A stretch of DNA of 64,000 nucleotides from positions 3,013,501 through 3,077,500 of the forward strand of contig NZ_CP034086.1 of assembly GCF_003855495.1 (NCBI RefSeq), in the 5' to 3' direction. Below are positions 8,599 through 16,295 of the stretch, one piece after another; the first letter of the stretch is position 1; every line of letters starts with the position of its first letter. A model generated the notes under the pieces. That model made no database searches, was not told the DNA's origin, and saw only the letters and a program-made list of their open reading frames with translations. This DNA comes from Methylocystis rosea (lineage in GTDB: Bacteria; Pseudomonadota; Alphaproteobacteria; Rhizobiales; Beijerinckiaceae). The position numbers were made by a program, and so were the translations under genes.

Positions 8599-9998
8599 GC
8601 CTGCTGCCCGGCCGCGCCAGAGACCTCGGCCGCAGGCAGCGCCGCGGGTTCGGCGGGGCGGGTCAAAAAGGCGGCCGGAATGTTCGGCTTGCCTTCCTCG
8701 GTCAGATGTTGCGCGGAGTCCGGCGGCGGCTTCCATTCGAAGGCGTCCAGCCGGCCGGTGACCGGTGACATCGGCAGCCAGTTCTTGGAGACGACGCCGT
8801 CGGCGATCCAGACAGGATCGCGCGGCGCGCGCGAGCCGCGGGCGAGCCATTCGCGCACCGGACCTGAGGGTCCGTGCTCTCCGTCTTCGATCTCCGCCAT
8901 CATCAGACAGGTGTGCGCCGTCGGATGAAGGCCGGCGGCGATGAGCGGCGCGAGCGCGGCGCGCGCCTTGGCGAAATCGCGCGCCGACAGCGCCGCCTCG
9001 GCGACGATATGTCGGCTCTCCGGCGCGTTGGGGGCGGCGCGGGCAAGCCTCTCCACCCGCGCGAGCTTCGTCGTATTCGATTCGCCCGACAGCGCCTCGA
9101 GATAGGCGGCGGCGAGGTCAGGATGCGGTTTCGTCGCCCAGACCGTTTCAATCAGCTTCAGCGACTGCTTCTGGTCGCCATGGCGGGCCAGCACGCGCGC
9201 CGCGGCGACGGCGGCGGGCGCAAAGCCCGGCCGGCGCTTCAACGCCTGGCGTGCGAGATGGAGCGCGTCATGCGGATGGTCGCGCTCCTTTTCCATCGCC
9301 ATGGCGGTTTCGATCACGGCGCGGAGGTTCTGCGCTGTCGGCGCGTCGATCGCCTTGGCGGTAAGACTGGCCTCGATCGCTTCGCGCGCCTTCTGCCAGT
9401 CGCCCTGCGCGGCGAGGTGCTCGAGCATCGCGGCGCCGGCCCAGGGCACTGGCGCGATGTCATGCGCCTCCTTGGCGAAATGATGCGCCGCGTCGGCGTC
9501 GTCGCGTCGTCGCGCCTCGATATGCAGCCCGCGGAGCCCGAGCAGCTTGGTCTCCGGCTTCAAGGTCATTTTGTGGAAGGTCTCTTCCGCAACCCGCCGA
9601 TCGCCGGCGAGCTGCGCGGCCTGGGCCTTCAGCACCTGTGTGAGCGGCTCGCTTGGCAGCAGCCGTTCGGCGACGTGCGCGGCCTTGCGGGCGCGGGCGG
9701 CGTCGCCGGAGCCGACGGCGATGAATCCCTGTGAAAGCGCATCGAATCCCTTATCCCGTCGCTTCGTCCGCGACCCGCCGCTCCAACGGCCAGGCAGCCG
9801 CAGCACCGCCATGGCGATCGCCCAAAGGACGACCGTCGCGGCGATGATCAGCAGCAGACCTGCAACCGCGACCGGTATCGACGCTTCAAACTGGTAGCCG
9901 GCGAAATCCAGCGTCAGCGAACCGGGCTGTTCGATCAGCAATTCGAGGCCATAGGCGACCGCGGCAAGCGCGATGATGAAGAAAAACAGAAACAGCAT
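8595..9998 (-). CDS. HemY N-terminal domain / TPR membrane protein
   Basis: 467 residues. Two hydrophobic helices at residues 1-20 and about 42-68 (VAVAGLLLIIAATVVLWAIA) form the HemY_N domain; the rest is helical TPR-like repeats, with ALxxAxxxxxxxP patterns, ending in a Pro/Ala-rich tail. This is the protein historically called HemY in proteobacterial haem clusters, not protoporphyrinogen oxidase; its function is unresolved. It follows the mitofilin-like gene by 15 bp, the usual alphaproteobacterial pairing. The hemC-hemD genes normally just upstream are absent. Confidence 0.88.
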   Translation of the reverse strand: MLFLFFFIIALAAVAYGLELLIEQPGSLTLDFAGYQFEASIPVAVAGLLLIIAATVVLWAIAMAVLRLPGRWSGGSRTKRRDKGFDALSQGFIAVGSGDAARARKAAHVAERLLPSEPLTQVLKAQAAQLAGDRRVAEETFHKMTLKPETKLLGLRGLHIEARRRDDADAAHHFAKEAHDIAPVPWAGAAMLEHLAAQGDWQKAREAIEASLTAKAIDAPTAQNLRAVIETAMAMEKERDHPHDALHLARQALKRRPGFAPAAVAAARVLARHGDQKQSLKLIETVWATKPHPDLAAAYLEALSGESNTTKLARVERLARAAPNAPESRHIVAEAALSARDFAKARAALAPLIAAGLHPTAHTCLMMAEIEDGEHGPSGPVREWLARGSRAPRDPVWIADGVVSKNWLPMSPVTGRLDAFEWKPPPDSAQHLTEEGKPNIPAAFLTRPAEPAALPAAEVSGAAGQQA

Positions 9999-10013
9999 GG
10001 CGATGGATCCCGC

Positions 10014-11375
10014 TTATTCCTTCGTTGCGCCAAGCGCGGCGATCGCGCCATGCAGCAGATCGTCGGCCGCCCGTCCGGCGTCGACGCGGGCGCGCAAGGT
10101 CGCGCCGAAATCTTTGGCTTCGTTCTGGGCCGCTTCGGGGAGCGCTGCGAAAACGGCGCTCGCCTGGGCAAGGTCGCCATGGGTCAGCGCCGCCTCGATG
10201 TGAGCGACTTTTTCTTCCACCGTCTGAGCCTCGGTCGTCGGCGCCTGACCGGAGGGACGAACGCGCACGAGTTTGCTGGCGCCCTTCATCAGATGCTCCG
10301 CAAGATCACCGGAAGCGCCGGTCTCGAGCGCGCGAATGCGCTTGGCGGCTGGCGCGAACTCCGTCTTCAATTGCGCCGCGGTCGGCGCGCCTTTTTCGGC
10401 CATGGGCGACAGGGCCGCCAGCGCGGCGGGATCGGCGCCGAGCCGCGTCAGCGCCTTCGTCTCGAGCGCATAGGGCCGGCCGGCCTCCAGCTCGCGCTGA
10501 AGCGCAAAAGCGACGACCACGATCGCCGCGGGGCCGTCGGGAGTCTTTGCCGCCGTGGCCGCCGTGGCCTCTGGCGCCGCGCGGGTCTCGCCCTTCGAAG
10601 ACTCGAGGCGCTCGCGCAGCGCCTTGGTCTCATTCCCAAGTTCGTCGATGCGGCCTTCAAGCGCCGTCATCAGCTCGCTGGCGGTGAGCGCCCCGGGTTC
10701 GCCCTGTTCGGCGGGAGCGGCGGGAGCGGGGCTCGCCTTTGCCGCCGTTTCGGCGGTGGTCTTGGCGGCGCTGGCGGCCGCCTGGGCGGCTTCGGCGGCG
10801 CGCAAGGCGCGTTGCGCCAGCTCTTCGGCCGAATCGACGCGGCTCTGCAACGCTGCGACGGCTGCTTTTTGCGATTCGATCGCCGTCTTCTGCGATTCGA
10901 TAGCGACGTTAGGCGCCGGCGTGGGCGGCGCCAGCGGCGTCGGTTCGACCGCCGGCTCGGCGGATTTCACGGGCGCCGTGGAGGGCCGGGACGCTTCCGC
11001 GTCGCTCGTGGCCGACTGTCCTTCCGCCGGCGTTTCGGGCGCCGTCGTCTGCGCCGGTTCGGTCTCGCCGATGAGCGAAGCGGCGCGGTCTTTCAACGCG
11101 CCGAAGGCGCCGCTCGCCTGATCGACGTAAGGCTCGGCATAGTCCGCGACGACCTTCAGCCGCTCGTCTCGATCCTTGAACGCGATCGCCGCATAAAGCG
11201 CCGCGCCCGCGATGAGAACGAGCAGCAGCAGCGTCGCCGCCAGCCGGCCGAAGAAGGAGCGCCGCCTGGGTCTGACCGCCGGCGAAGGCGGCGGTTCAAA
11301 CGGCGATTCTGCAAAATCGATGGGCGCTTCCGAAGGTTCGACGCGCTTCGGTTCTTCGTCGTTCGGCAAGACCAT
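10014..11375 (-). CDS. Mitofilin/Mic60-like inner-membrane protein
   Basis: 453 residues: a cytoplasmic N-terminus rich in acidic and Pro residues, one transmembrane helix (LAATLLLLVLIAGAALYAAIAF) at about residues 45-67, a long Ala/Glu-rich coiled coil (with an ESQKTAIESQKAAV repeat near residue 155), and a C-terminal helical mitofilin-like domain (FALQRELEAGRPYALETKAL). This is the architecture of alphaproteobacterial Mic60 (COG4223), which shapes inner-membrane invaginations and is relevant to bacteria with intracytoplasmic membranes. It sits immediately upstream of the hemY-like gene in one operon. Confidence 0.85.
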   Translation of the reverse strand: MVLPNDEEPKRVEPSEAPIDFAESPFEPPPSPAVRPRRRSFFGRLAATLLLLVLIAGAALYAAIAFKDRDERLKVVADYAEPYVDQASGAFGALKDRAASLIGETEPAQTTAPETPAEGQSATSDAEASRPSTAPVKSAEPAVEPTPLAPPTPAPNVAIESQKTAIESQKAAVAALQSRVDSAEELAQRALRAAEAAQAAASAAKTTAETAAKASPAPAAPAEQGEPGALTASELMTALEGRIDELGNETKALRERLESSKGETRAAPEATAATAAKTPDGPAAIVVVAFALQRELEAGRPYALETKALTRLGADPAALAALSPMAEKGAPTAAQLKTEFAPAAKRIRALETGASGDLAEHLMKGASKLVRVRPSGQAPTTEAQTVEEKVAHIEAALTHGDLAQASAVFAALPEAAQNEAKDFGATLRARVDAGRAADDLLHGAIAALGATKE

Positions 11376-11441
11376 TGGCTAATCCTTGCTGTCCCGCATC
11401 CTTATAGTTGATGCGTTTGGCGCCCGCAAAACAGGCGGCCG

Positions 11442-12311
11442 TCAGCCTGACGCCTCGACAAGCTGCAACGTGCGGCGCGCAATGTCGAGATGCAGACGTT
11501 CGACCATCTTCCCGTCGATCTGCACCACGCCCTTGTCTGCGTTTTCCGGTTCGTCGAACACGGCGATGATCCGGCGGGCGAAATCGACCTCCTCGGCGCT
11601 CGGCGCAAAAATTTCATTCACCGGACCGATCTGGCCCGGATGAATGAGCATTTTCCCGTCGAAGCCGAAATCGCGCCCCTGCGCCGCTTCGCGACGCAGG
11701 CCGTCGAGATCGTTGAAGTCGTTGTATATCCCGTCGATGATCTCGATGTTGTGGACCCTCGCCGCAAGCACGCTGGCCGAAAGCCAAGACAACAGCGCCG
11801 GCCGTCCGGGCGTGAGCCGCGCGCGGGTCGATTTGGCGATGTCGTTGGGACCAAGCACCAGAACCTCGAGTCGCGAAGCCCGATCGTCTGCGGCGCTGGC
11901 GATTTTCTCGATGTCAAAGACGGCGCGCGGCGTTTCGATCATCGCCCAGAGTCGCGTCTTATAAGGCGCGCCGGCGGCGACGAGATCGGCGGCCGCCTTC
12001 AAAATCTCGTCGCGTGAATTGACCTTGGGGATGACGATGCCGTCTGGGCCGAGCGGCGCGATGGCGGCGATGTCGGGCTTATACCATTCGGAGCCGCGGG
12101 CGTTGACGCGCACGACGAGTTGCCGCGCGCCATAGCCGCCGTCGGCCACCGCCGCCGCGACCTGCGCGCGCGCCGTCGCCTTGGCGGATTCCGCGACCCC
12201 GTCTTCAAGTTCGAACATCAGGACGTCGGCGGCGAGCGTCTTGCCCTTCTCCAGCGCTCGGGCGTTCGAGCCCGGCATCGCCAGCACGCTGCGCTTTAGT
12301 CGGGAAATCAT
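11442..12311 (-). CDS. HpcH/HpaI aldolase / CitE-family lyase
   Basis: 289-residue TIM-barrel lyase of the CitE/malyl-CoA lyase family. Visible signatures are RSVLAMPGSNARALEK (CoA-binding loop), LEDGVAESAK with the metal-coordinating Asp, VRVNARGSEW, the catalytic-region MIETPRAVFDIE, and GFDGKMLIHPGQI. It could be a malyl-CoA or methylmalyl-CoA lyase, a malyl-CoA thioesterase or a CitE-like protein; the sequence cannot decide. If the host uses the serine or ethylmalonyl-CoA pathway, such an activity would fit, but the main malyl-CoA lyase is normally encoded beside other serine-cycle genes. It is divergent from the carbonic anhydrase gene. Confidence 0.82.
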   Translation of the reverse strand: MISRLKRSVLAMPGSNARALEKGKTLAADVLMFELEDGVAESAKATARAQVAAAVADGGYGARQLVVRVNARGSEWYKPDIAAIAPLGPDGIVIPKVNSRDEILKAAADLVAAGAPYKTRLWAMIETPRAVFDIEKIASAADDRASRLEVLVLGPNDIAKSTRARLTPGRPALLSWLSASVLAARVHNIEIIDGIYNDFNDLDGLRREAAQGRDFGFDGKMLIHPGQIGPVNEIFAPSAEEVDFARRIIAVFDEPENADKGVVQIDGKMVERLHLDIARRTLQLVEASG

Positions 12312-12468
12312 TCAAAACTCCAGCATCGAAACGATTCGGCCTGCTCTTGACCCCGCCGCGTGATCTACACAATAACCCCCGGGTCCGCCATCCGCCCGGC
12401 CAAGGCGAACTGGGTTGAGCGAACTTGGCGAAGGCGGACCTGGCCCAGGGGCGAGAAGGGAACGGTAA

Positions 12469-13185
12469 ATGGCGGATCACGAGCAGTCGTACGGCGCGGC
12501 CGGTCTGCCGGAATCGCTCATAGAGGGTTATGAGTCCTTCGTTCGCGGGCGTTTCCTTGCCGATCACGACCGATTCGAAGAATTAGCGGTCAGGGGCCAG
12601 ACGCCCAAAACAATGATCATCAGCTGCTGCGATTCGCGCGTCGCGCCCGAGACCATCTTCAACGCGGGCCCTGGCGAGCTTTTCGTCTTGCGCAATGTCG
12701 CGGCGTTGGTGCCGCCCTACGAGCCCGACGATCATTATCACGGCGCTTCCGCGGCGCTTGAATACGCCGTCATGGCGCTAAAGGTTACGGACCTCGTGGT
12801 GCTCGGCCATGGGCAATGCGGCGGCGTGCGCGCCTATGCGGAGATCGCCGCGGATCCCGACGCGCCGCGGCTGAGCCACAGCGACTTCATCGGCGACTGG
12901 ATCAAAATGCTTGGTCCCGCGGCTGATCGCCTGGGCGTTCGGCCTAATCCCAAGGACGCGGACTATGTGGAGCGCCTGGAATTCGAGTCGGTGAAGCAGA
13001 CGCTGCGCAACTTGCGCTCCTTTCCCATGATTCAGGTGCTGGAACATCACCGGCATCTGCGCCTGCATGGCGCTCTGTTTCGAATCATGGACGGGCGATT
13101 GTTCGTGCTCGACGAATCGACGGGCGTCTTCGAGCCCGTCTGCGAAGGAGCCTACGCCGCCGCCTTCGCCGAGGCGCGCTTTTGA
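12469..13185 (+). CDS. can: Beta-class carbonic anhydrase
   Basis: 238-residue zinc enzyme interconverting CO2 and bicarbonate. Zinc ligands are in ISCCDSRV (CxDxR, Cys53-Asp55-Arg57) and GHGQCGGV (HxxC near residue 115). Length and order of motifs are standard for bacterial beta carbonic anhydrases. GAAGGG is seen upstream of the ATG. The HAD gene starts at TTG within its stop (TTGA), so they form one unit. Confidence 0.94.
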   Translation: MADHEQSYGAAGLPESLIEGYESFVRGRFLADHDRFEELAVRGQTPKTMIISCCDSRVAPETIFNAGPGELFVLRNVAALVPPYEPDDHYHGASAALEYAVMALKVTDLVVLGHGQCGGVRAYAEIAADPDAPRLSHSDFIGDWIKMLGPAADRLGVRPNPKDADYVERLEFESVKQTLRNLRSFPMIQVLEHHRHLRLHGALFRIMDGRLFVLDESTGVFEPVCEGAYAAAFAEARF

Positions 13186-14090
13186 CGGCAGGCCCCTCGC
13201 CAGACCGCGACCGCGTACCGTTCATCGCCGGCCTGCGCGACATCGCCGACGGCTATGACGCGATTCTGTGCGACGGCTGGGGCGTGCTGATCGACGGCCG
13301 GCGGCATTTCCCGGAAGCCGCCGAGGCGCTGCGGCGCTTTCGCGCGCAAGGCGGGATCGTCGTGCTGATCACCAACGCCTCGCGTCCCGACGAGGAAGTG
13401 CGCCGCCAGATCCTGGGCCTCGGCGTGCCGCAGGATTGTTTCGACGATCTCCTCTCGGCGGGAGAGCTGGCGCTGCGCGAAATCGTCGCGCGCGACGGAC
13501 AGGCGGTCTACCACCTGGGCCCCTCGCGCGACGACGGTCTGTTCCGCGCCGCCGCGCGGCGTCTCGGCGCGCCGATCATGCGCGTCGGGCCGCAAGCCGC
13601 CGATTACATCGTCTGCACCGGCCTCTTTGACGATCGCAACGAAACGCCCTCTGACTATGACGAGCAACTCGCGGAGCTGAAGGCGCGCGATCTGACGATG
13701 CTGTGCGCCAATCCCGATATTGTCGTCGCCATCGGCAATGATCTCGTCTATTGCGCCGGCGCCATCGCCGAACGCTATGCGGCGATCGGCGGCCGCGTTC
13801 TGACCTTGGGCAAGCCCCACGCCCCGATCTACGCCGCCGCCTTGGAGCGGCTCAAAAATTTGCGCGGCGGCGATGTCGACAAGTCGCGCACGCTGGCGAT
13901 CGGCGACGGCGCCTTCACCGACCTTGCCGGCGCGGGCCGCGCCGGGCTCGACTGCCTCTTCATCATCCATGGCGTGCATCGCGCCGAGCTGCATCCCGGC
14001 GGCGGCGCGCTTGACGAAGCGGCGCTGGATTCGCTCTTCGCGCGCGCCGGCGCTCGTCCTAAGGCTTTGGCTCGCGAGCTTTTCTGGTAA
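13182..14090 (+). CDS. HAD hydrolase, class IIA, TIGR01459-like
   Basis: 302-residue haloacid-dehalogenase phosphatase. Motif I is ILCDGWGVL (nucleophile Asp; the second Asp of the usual DxD is replaced by Trp-Gly-Val, as in many members of this subgroup), motif II is LITNASRP, motif III is around LTLGKPHAPIYAAAL, and motif IV is AIGDGAFTDLAGA. The substrate is unknown; class IIA members act on sugar and glycerol phosphates and p-nitrophenyl phosphate. The start TTG overlaps the preceding stop. A TTG start is unusual, but no ATG or GTG lies at a sensible position near it. Confidence 0.85.
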   Translation: MTAGPSPDRDRVPFIAGLRDIADGYDAILCDGWGVLIDGRRHFPEAAEALRRFRAQGGIVVLITNASRPDEEVRRQILGLGVPQDCFDDLLSAGELALREIVARDGQAVYHLGPSRDDGLFRAAARRLGAPIMRVGPQAADYIVCTGLFDDRNETPSDYDEQLAELKARDLTMLCANPDIVVAIGNDLVYCAGAIAERYAAIGGRVLTLGKPHAPIYAAALERLKNLRGGDVDKSRTLAIGDGAFTDLAGAGRAGLDCLFIIHGVHRAELHPGGGALDEAALDSLFARAGARPKALARELFW

Positions 14091-14151
14091 AAGGGACTGC
14101 ACAGGCCTCATCTGCGGTCACGATCCGCGACGCAACTTTCCGGTGGCTTCC

Positions 14152-14637
14152 ATGTCGACGCCGTTTAAAATCTACTATTTCGAGGATCTGAGCGTCGGCA
14201 TGCGCGAGACGCTGATGAAGGCGGTGATGGACGACGACGTCATCGCCTTCGCCGATCTTTCCGGCGACCGCAATCCGATTCATCTTTCCGATCACTTCGC
14301 CTCGAAGACGCGCTTTGGCGAGCGCATCGTGCATGGCCTTTATACGGCCTCGCTCATTTCGACGGTCATCGGCATGTATCTGCCTGGCCCCGGCGCCGTC
14401 TATCTGTCGCAGACGCTGAATTTCCGCGCGCCGGTGAAGATCGGCGACGTGATCACCGTCATTGTCGAAGTGGTGGAGTTGATCGAAAAAGGCCGGCGCG
14501 CCAAGCTCAAATGCGAATGTCTCGTCGACGGCAAGGTCGTGCTCGACGGCGAGGCCTTCGTCATGGTGCCGAGCCGCGAGCAGGTGATGCGCGCCGCGTC
14601 GCCCGCGCCAGCAGAGGCGAAGCCGGCCTCGGCTTAG
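14152..14637 (+). CDS. MaoC-like hotdog-fold dehydratase
   Basis: 161 residues with an intact R-specific enoyl-CoA hydratase motif: FADLSGDRNPIHLSDHFA supplies the catalytic Asp and His, followed by FGERIVHGLYTASLIS and YLSQTLNFRAPVKIGD. The protein is the right length for a single hotdog domain plus a short Ala/Pro tail. ATG 14152 is preferred; the frame is open upstream only as a shadow of the HAD gene. In Rhizobiales maoC-ribF-ileS is a conserved order, retained here. Likely substrates are (R)-3-hydroxyacyl-CoAs, possibly linked to polyhydroxyalkanoate metabolism, but this is inference. Confidence 0.88.
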   Translation: MSTPFKIYYFEDLSVGMRETLMKAVMDDDVIAFADLSGDRNPIHLSDHFASKTRFGERIVHGLYTASLISTVIGMYLPGPGAVYLSQTLNFRAPVKIGDVITVIVEVVELIEKGRRAKLKCECLVDGKVVLDGEAFVMVPSREQVMRAASPAPAEAKPASA

Positions 14638-14655
14638 ATCTTCCGGCCCCGAGCC

Positions 14656-15639
14656 GTGTCCGACTCCTTCATCGTCGCGCGCGACCCTCAAGCGCCGCCG
14701 CCTGGACTGGAGGGCGCGGTCGCGGCGGTCGGCAATTTCGACGGGCTGCACAGAGGCCACCGCGGCGTCATCGCTCGGGCTCGGGCGCTCGCCGCAAAAC
14801 TCTCGCGTCCCTGCATTCTGCTGACCTTCGAGCCCCATCCGGCGGATTTTTTCGCCGGGCGAACGGTGATCTTTCGGCTGACTCCGCCAGACGCAAAGGC
14901 GGCGCAGGCCGCTCGGCTCGGGCTCGACGGCGTTATCGTGCTCACCTTCGACAAGGACTTCGCGAAAAGCCCGGCGCGGGTCTTCACGCAAGAGATTCTG
15001 CACGATCGCCTGCAGCTCTCGGCGGTCGTCGCGGGCTATGATTTTCGTTTCGGCGCCGGCCGCGAAGGCGGACCGGAGTTTTTGCGCGCCGAAGGCGAAC
15101 GGCTCGGGATGATCGTGGAGATCGTCGATCGCATCACCCAGGACGAAGAGGGCAGCTTAGAGGCCGTCTCCTCGACAGCGACGCGGGAAGCGCTGGAACG
15201 CGGCGACGCGGCGCTAGCGCGCCGGCTTCTCGGCCACCCCTACTTCATTCGCGGCGTCGTGCGCCACGGCGACAAGCGCGGGCGCACGCTCGGCTTTCCG
15301 ACCGCCAATATCGCGCTCGATCCCGCCAATCGGCTCAAGCATGGGATTTACGCCGTGACGATCGAGGTCGACGGGAAGGCGCATCAGGGCGTCGCCAGTT
15401 TCGGACGCCGCCCGACCTTTGACAATGGCGCGCCGCTCCTTGAAGTCTTCCTCTTCGATTTCGATGGCGACCTCTACGGCAAGGAGGTGGAAGTCGCCTT
15501 CTACGGCTTCATACGCGGCGAAGCGAAATTCGACAGCGTCGAGGCGCTCGTCGAAAGAATGCGCGTCGACGTCGAAGAGGCGCGAAGACTATTGGCCGAA
15601 AGCGGCGCTTTGAGCCGGGCGAATGATCTGTTGCCATAA
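14656..15639 (+). CDS. ribF: Bifunctional riboflavin kinase / FAD synthetase
   Basis: 327 residues. The N-terminal FMN adenylyltransferase domain has AVGNFDGLHRGH (a HxGH-type nucleotidyltransferase motif) and CILLTFEPHP; the C-terminal riboflavin kinase domain from about residue 190 has HGDKRGRTLGFPTANI, GIYAV and VASFGRRPTF. Together they make FMN and FAD from riboflavin in the cytoplasm. The start is GTG, 18 bases after maoC. It precedes ileS, as usual, but a small membrane gene and a repeat now separate them. Confidence 0.95.
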   Translation: MSDSFIVARDPQAPPPGLEGAVAAVGNFDGLHRGHRGVIARARALAAKLSRPCILLTFEPHPADFFAGRTVIFRLTPPDAKAAQAARLGLDGVIVLTFDKDFAKSPARVFTQEILHDRLQLSAVVAGYDFRFGAGREGGPEFLRAEGERLGMIVEIVDRITQDEEGSLEAVSSTATREALERGDAALARRLLGHPYFIRGVVRHGDKRGRTLGFPTANIALDPANRLKHGIYAVTIEVDGKAHQGVASFGRRPTFDNGAPLLEVFLFDFDGDLYGKEVEVAFYGFIRGEAKFDSVEALVERMRVDVEEARRLLAESGALSRANDLLP

Positions 15640-15690
15640 GTTGCGCGCGATCTAGCTTGGAGACAGCGTCCTCGACAGGAGGGAAACGTC

Positions 15691-15963
15691 ATGAACGAAG
15701 AGCCCAAGGGACGGGTCGAAATCATCTTGCCGGGCGAGGAGACGGACGCCTCAAGGATCTGGGTCGCGACGGGCGCCGGTCGGGTCAAGGTCGTCAAGCT
15801 CTCGCCATGGCAGAGCCTGATCGTCACTGCGGCGCTGCTGTTGTTGCTGTTCATCGGGTTCACGCTGCTGTCCGGCGCATTTCTGGTGTTGCTGGTCATC
15901 GCCGTTGTGGCGGGAGGCTTCGCTTTTCTCGCCGGACTGCTGGGATTGAAGCGGCCTCGCTAG
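15691..15963 (+). CDS. Small two-helix membrane protein, unknown function
   Basis: 90 residues with a strong ribosome site (AGGAGG eight bases before the ATG), which supports it as a real gene. Residues 1-40 are polar (VEIILPGEETDASRIWVATG); residues about 41-85 form two adjacent hydrophobic helices (LIVTAALLLLLFIGFTLLSG and VLLVIAVVAGGFAFLAGLLG), ending in basic residues. No family is recognised. It is inserted between ribF and ileS. Confidence 0.75.
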   Translation: MNEEPKGRVEIILPGEETDASRIWVATGAGRVKVVKLSPWQSLIVTAALLLLLFIGFTLLSGAFLVLLVIAVVAGGFAFLAGLLGLKRPR

Positions 15964-16058
15964 GGGCGCTGGCCGCTTTTCCCGGCTCGGTAGCGCTGCT
16001 ATTAAGGACCAGATGCCTTTCCTGACCGCCATTCGAATTACCGGCCCGGCCTGCGCGA

Positions 16059-16168
16059 GATCACGCTGCATTTGGGCGCGATCGCCCAAATGCAGATAAC
16101 GTGATCGATCTGAATAGCTTGAAGCGCGCACTCTGCGAAAAACCGGGTTCCACTTTTTCGCAGCGCGC
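16059..16168. repeat. Palindromic element, family E, upstream of ileS
   Basis: Two inverted repeats in the 332-bp gap before ileS. First, CTGCATTTGGGCG (16066-16078), four-base loop, CGCCCAAATGCAG (16083-16095), flanked by GATCACG/CGTGATC with a small bulge. Second, GCGC-n-CTGCGAAAAA, loop with CCGGGTTCCA, TTTTTCGCAG-n-GCGC. The second half resembles the common rhizobial repeat with an AAAACCGGGTTCC core (recollection, not a search). Nothing else gene-like is seen in 15964-16295; the ileS promoter is presumably within or after it. Confidence 0.8.
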
Positions 16169-16295
16169 TCCTGAGCTAAAGGCTCGCGCAGGGTCGGGTG
16201 CGGCGCGATTGGCGCTCTTTCCACAAATCCTCTAATCAGCGCGGCAATAGCGGCGCTTATGGCGCCTGCGTCCGCCCCAGCCGGTTTTCACGACG

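Noticed and set aside
10855..10905. Short internal repeat in the mitofilin-like gene as a possible mobile element
   Set aside because: It is a repeated ESQKTAIESQK-type coiled-coil heptad segment, normal for this family.
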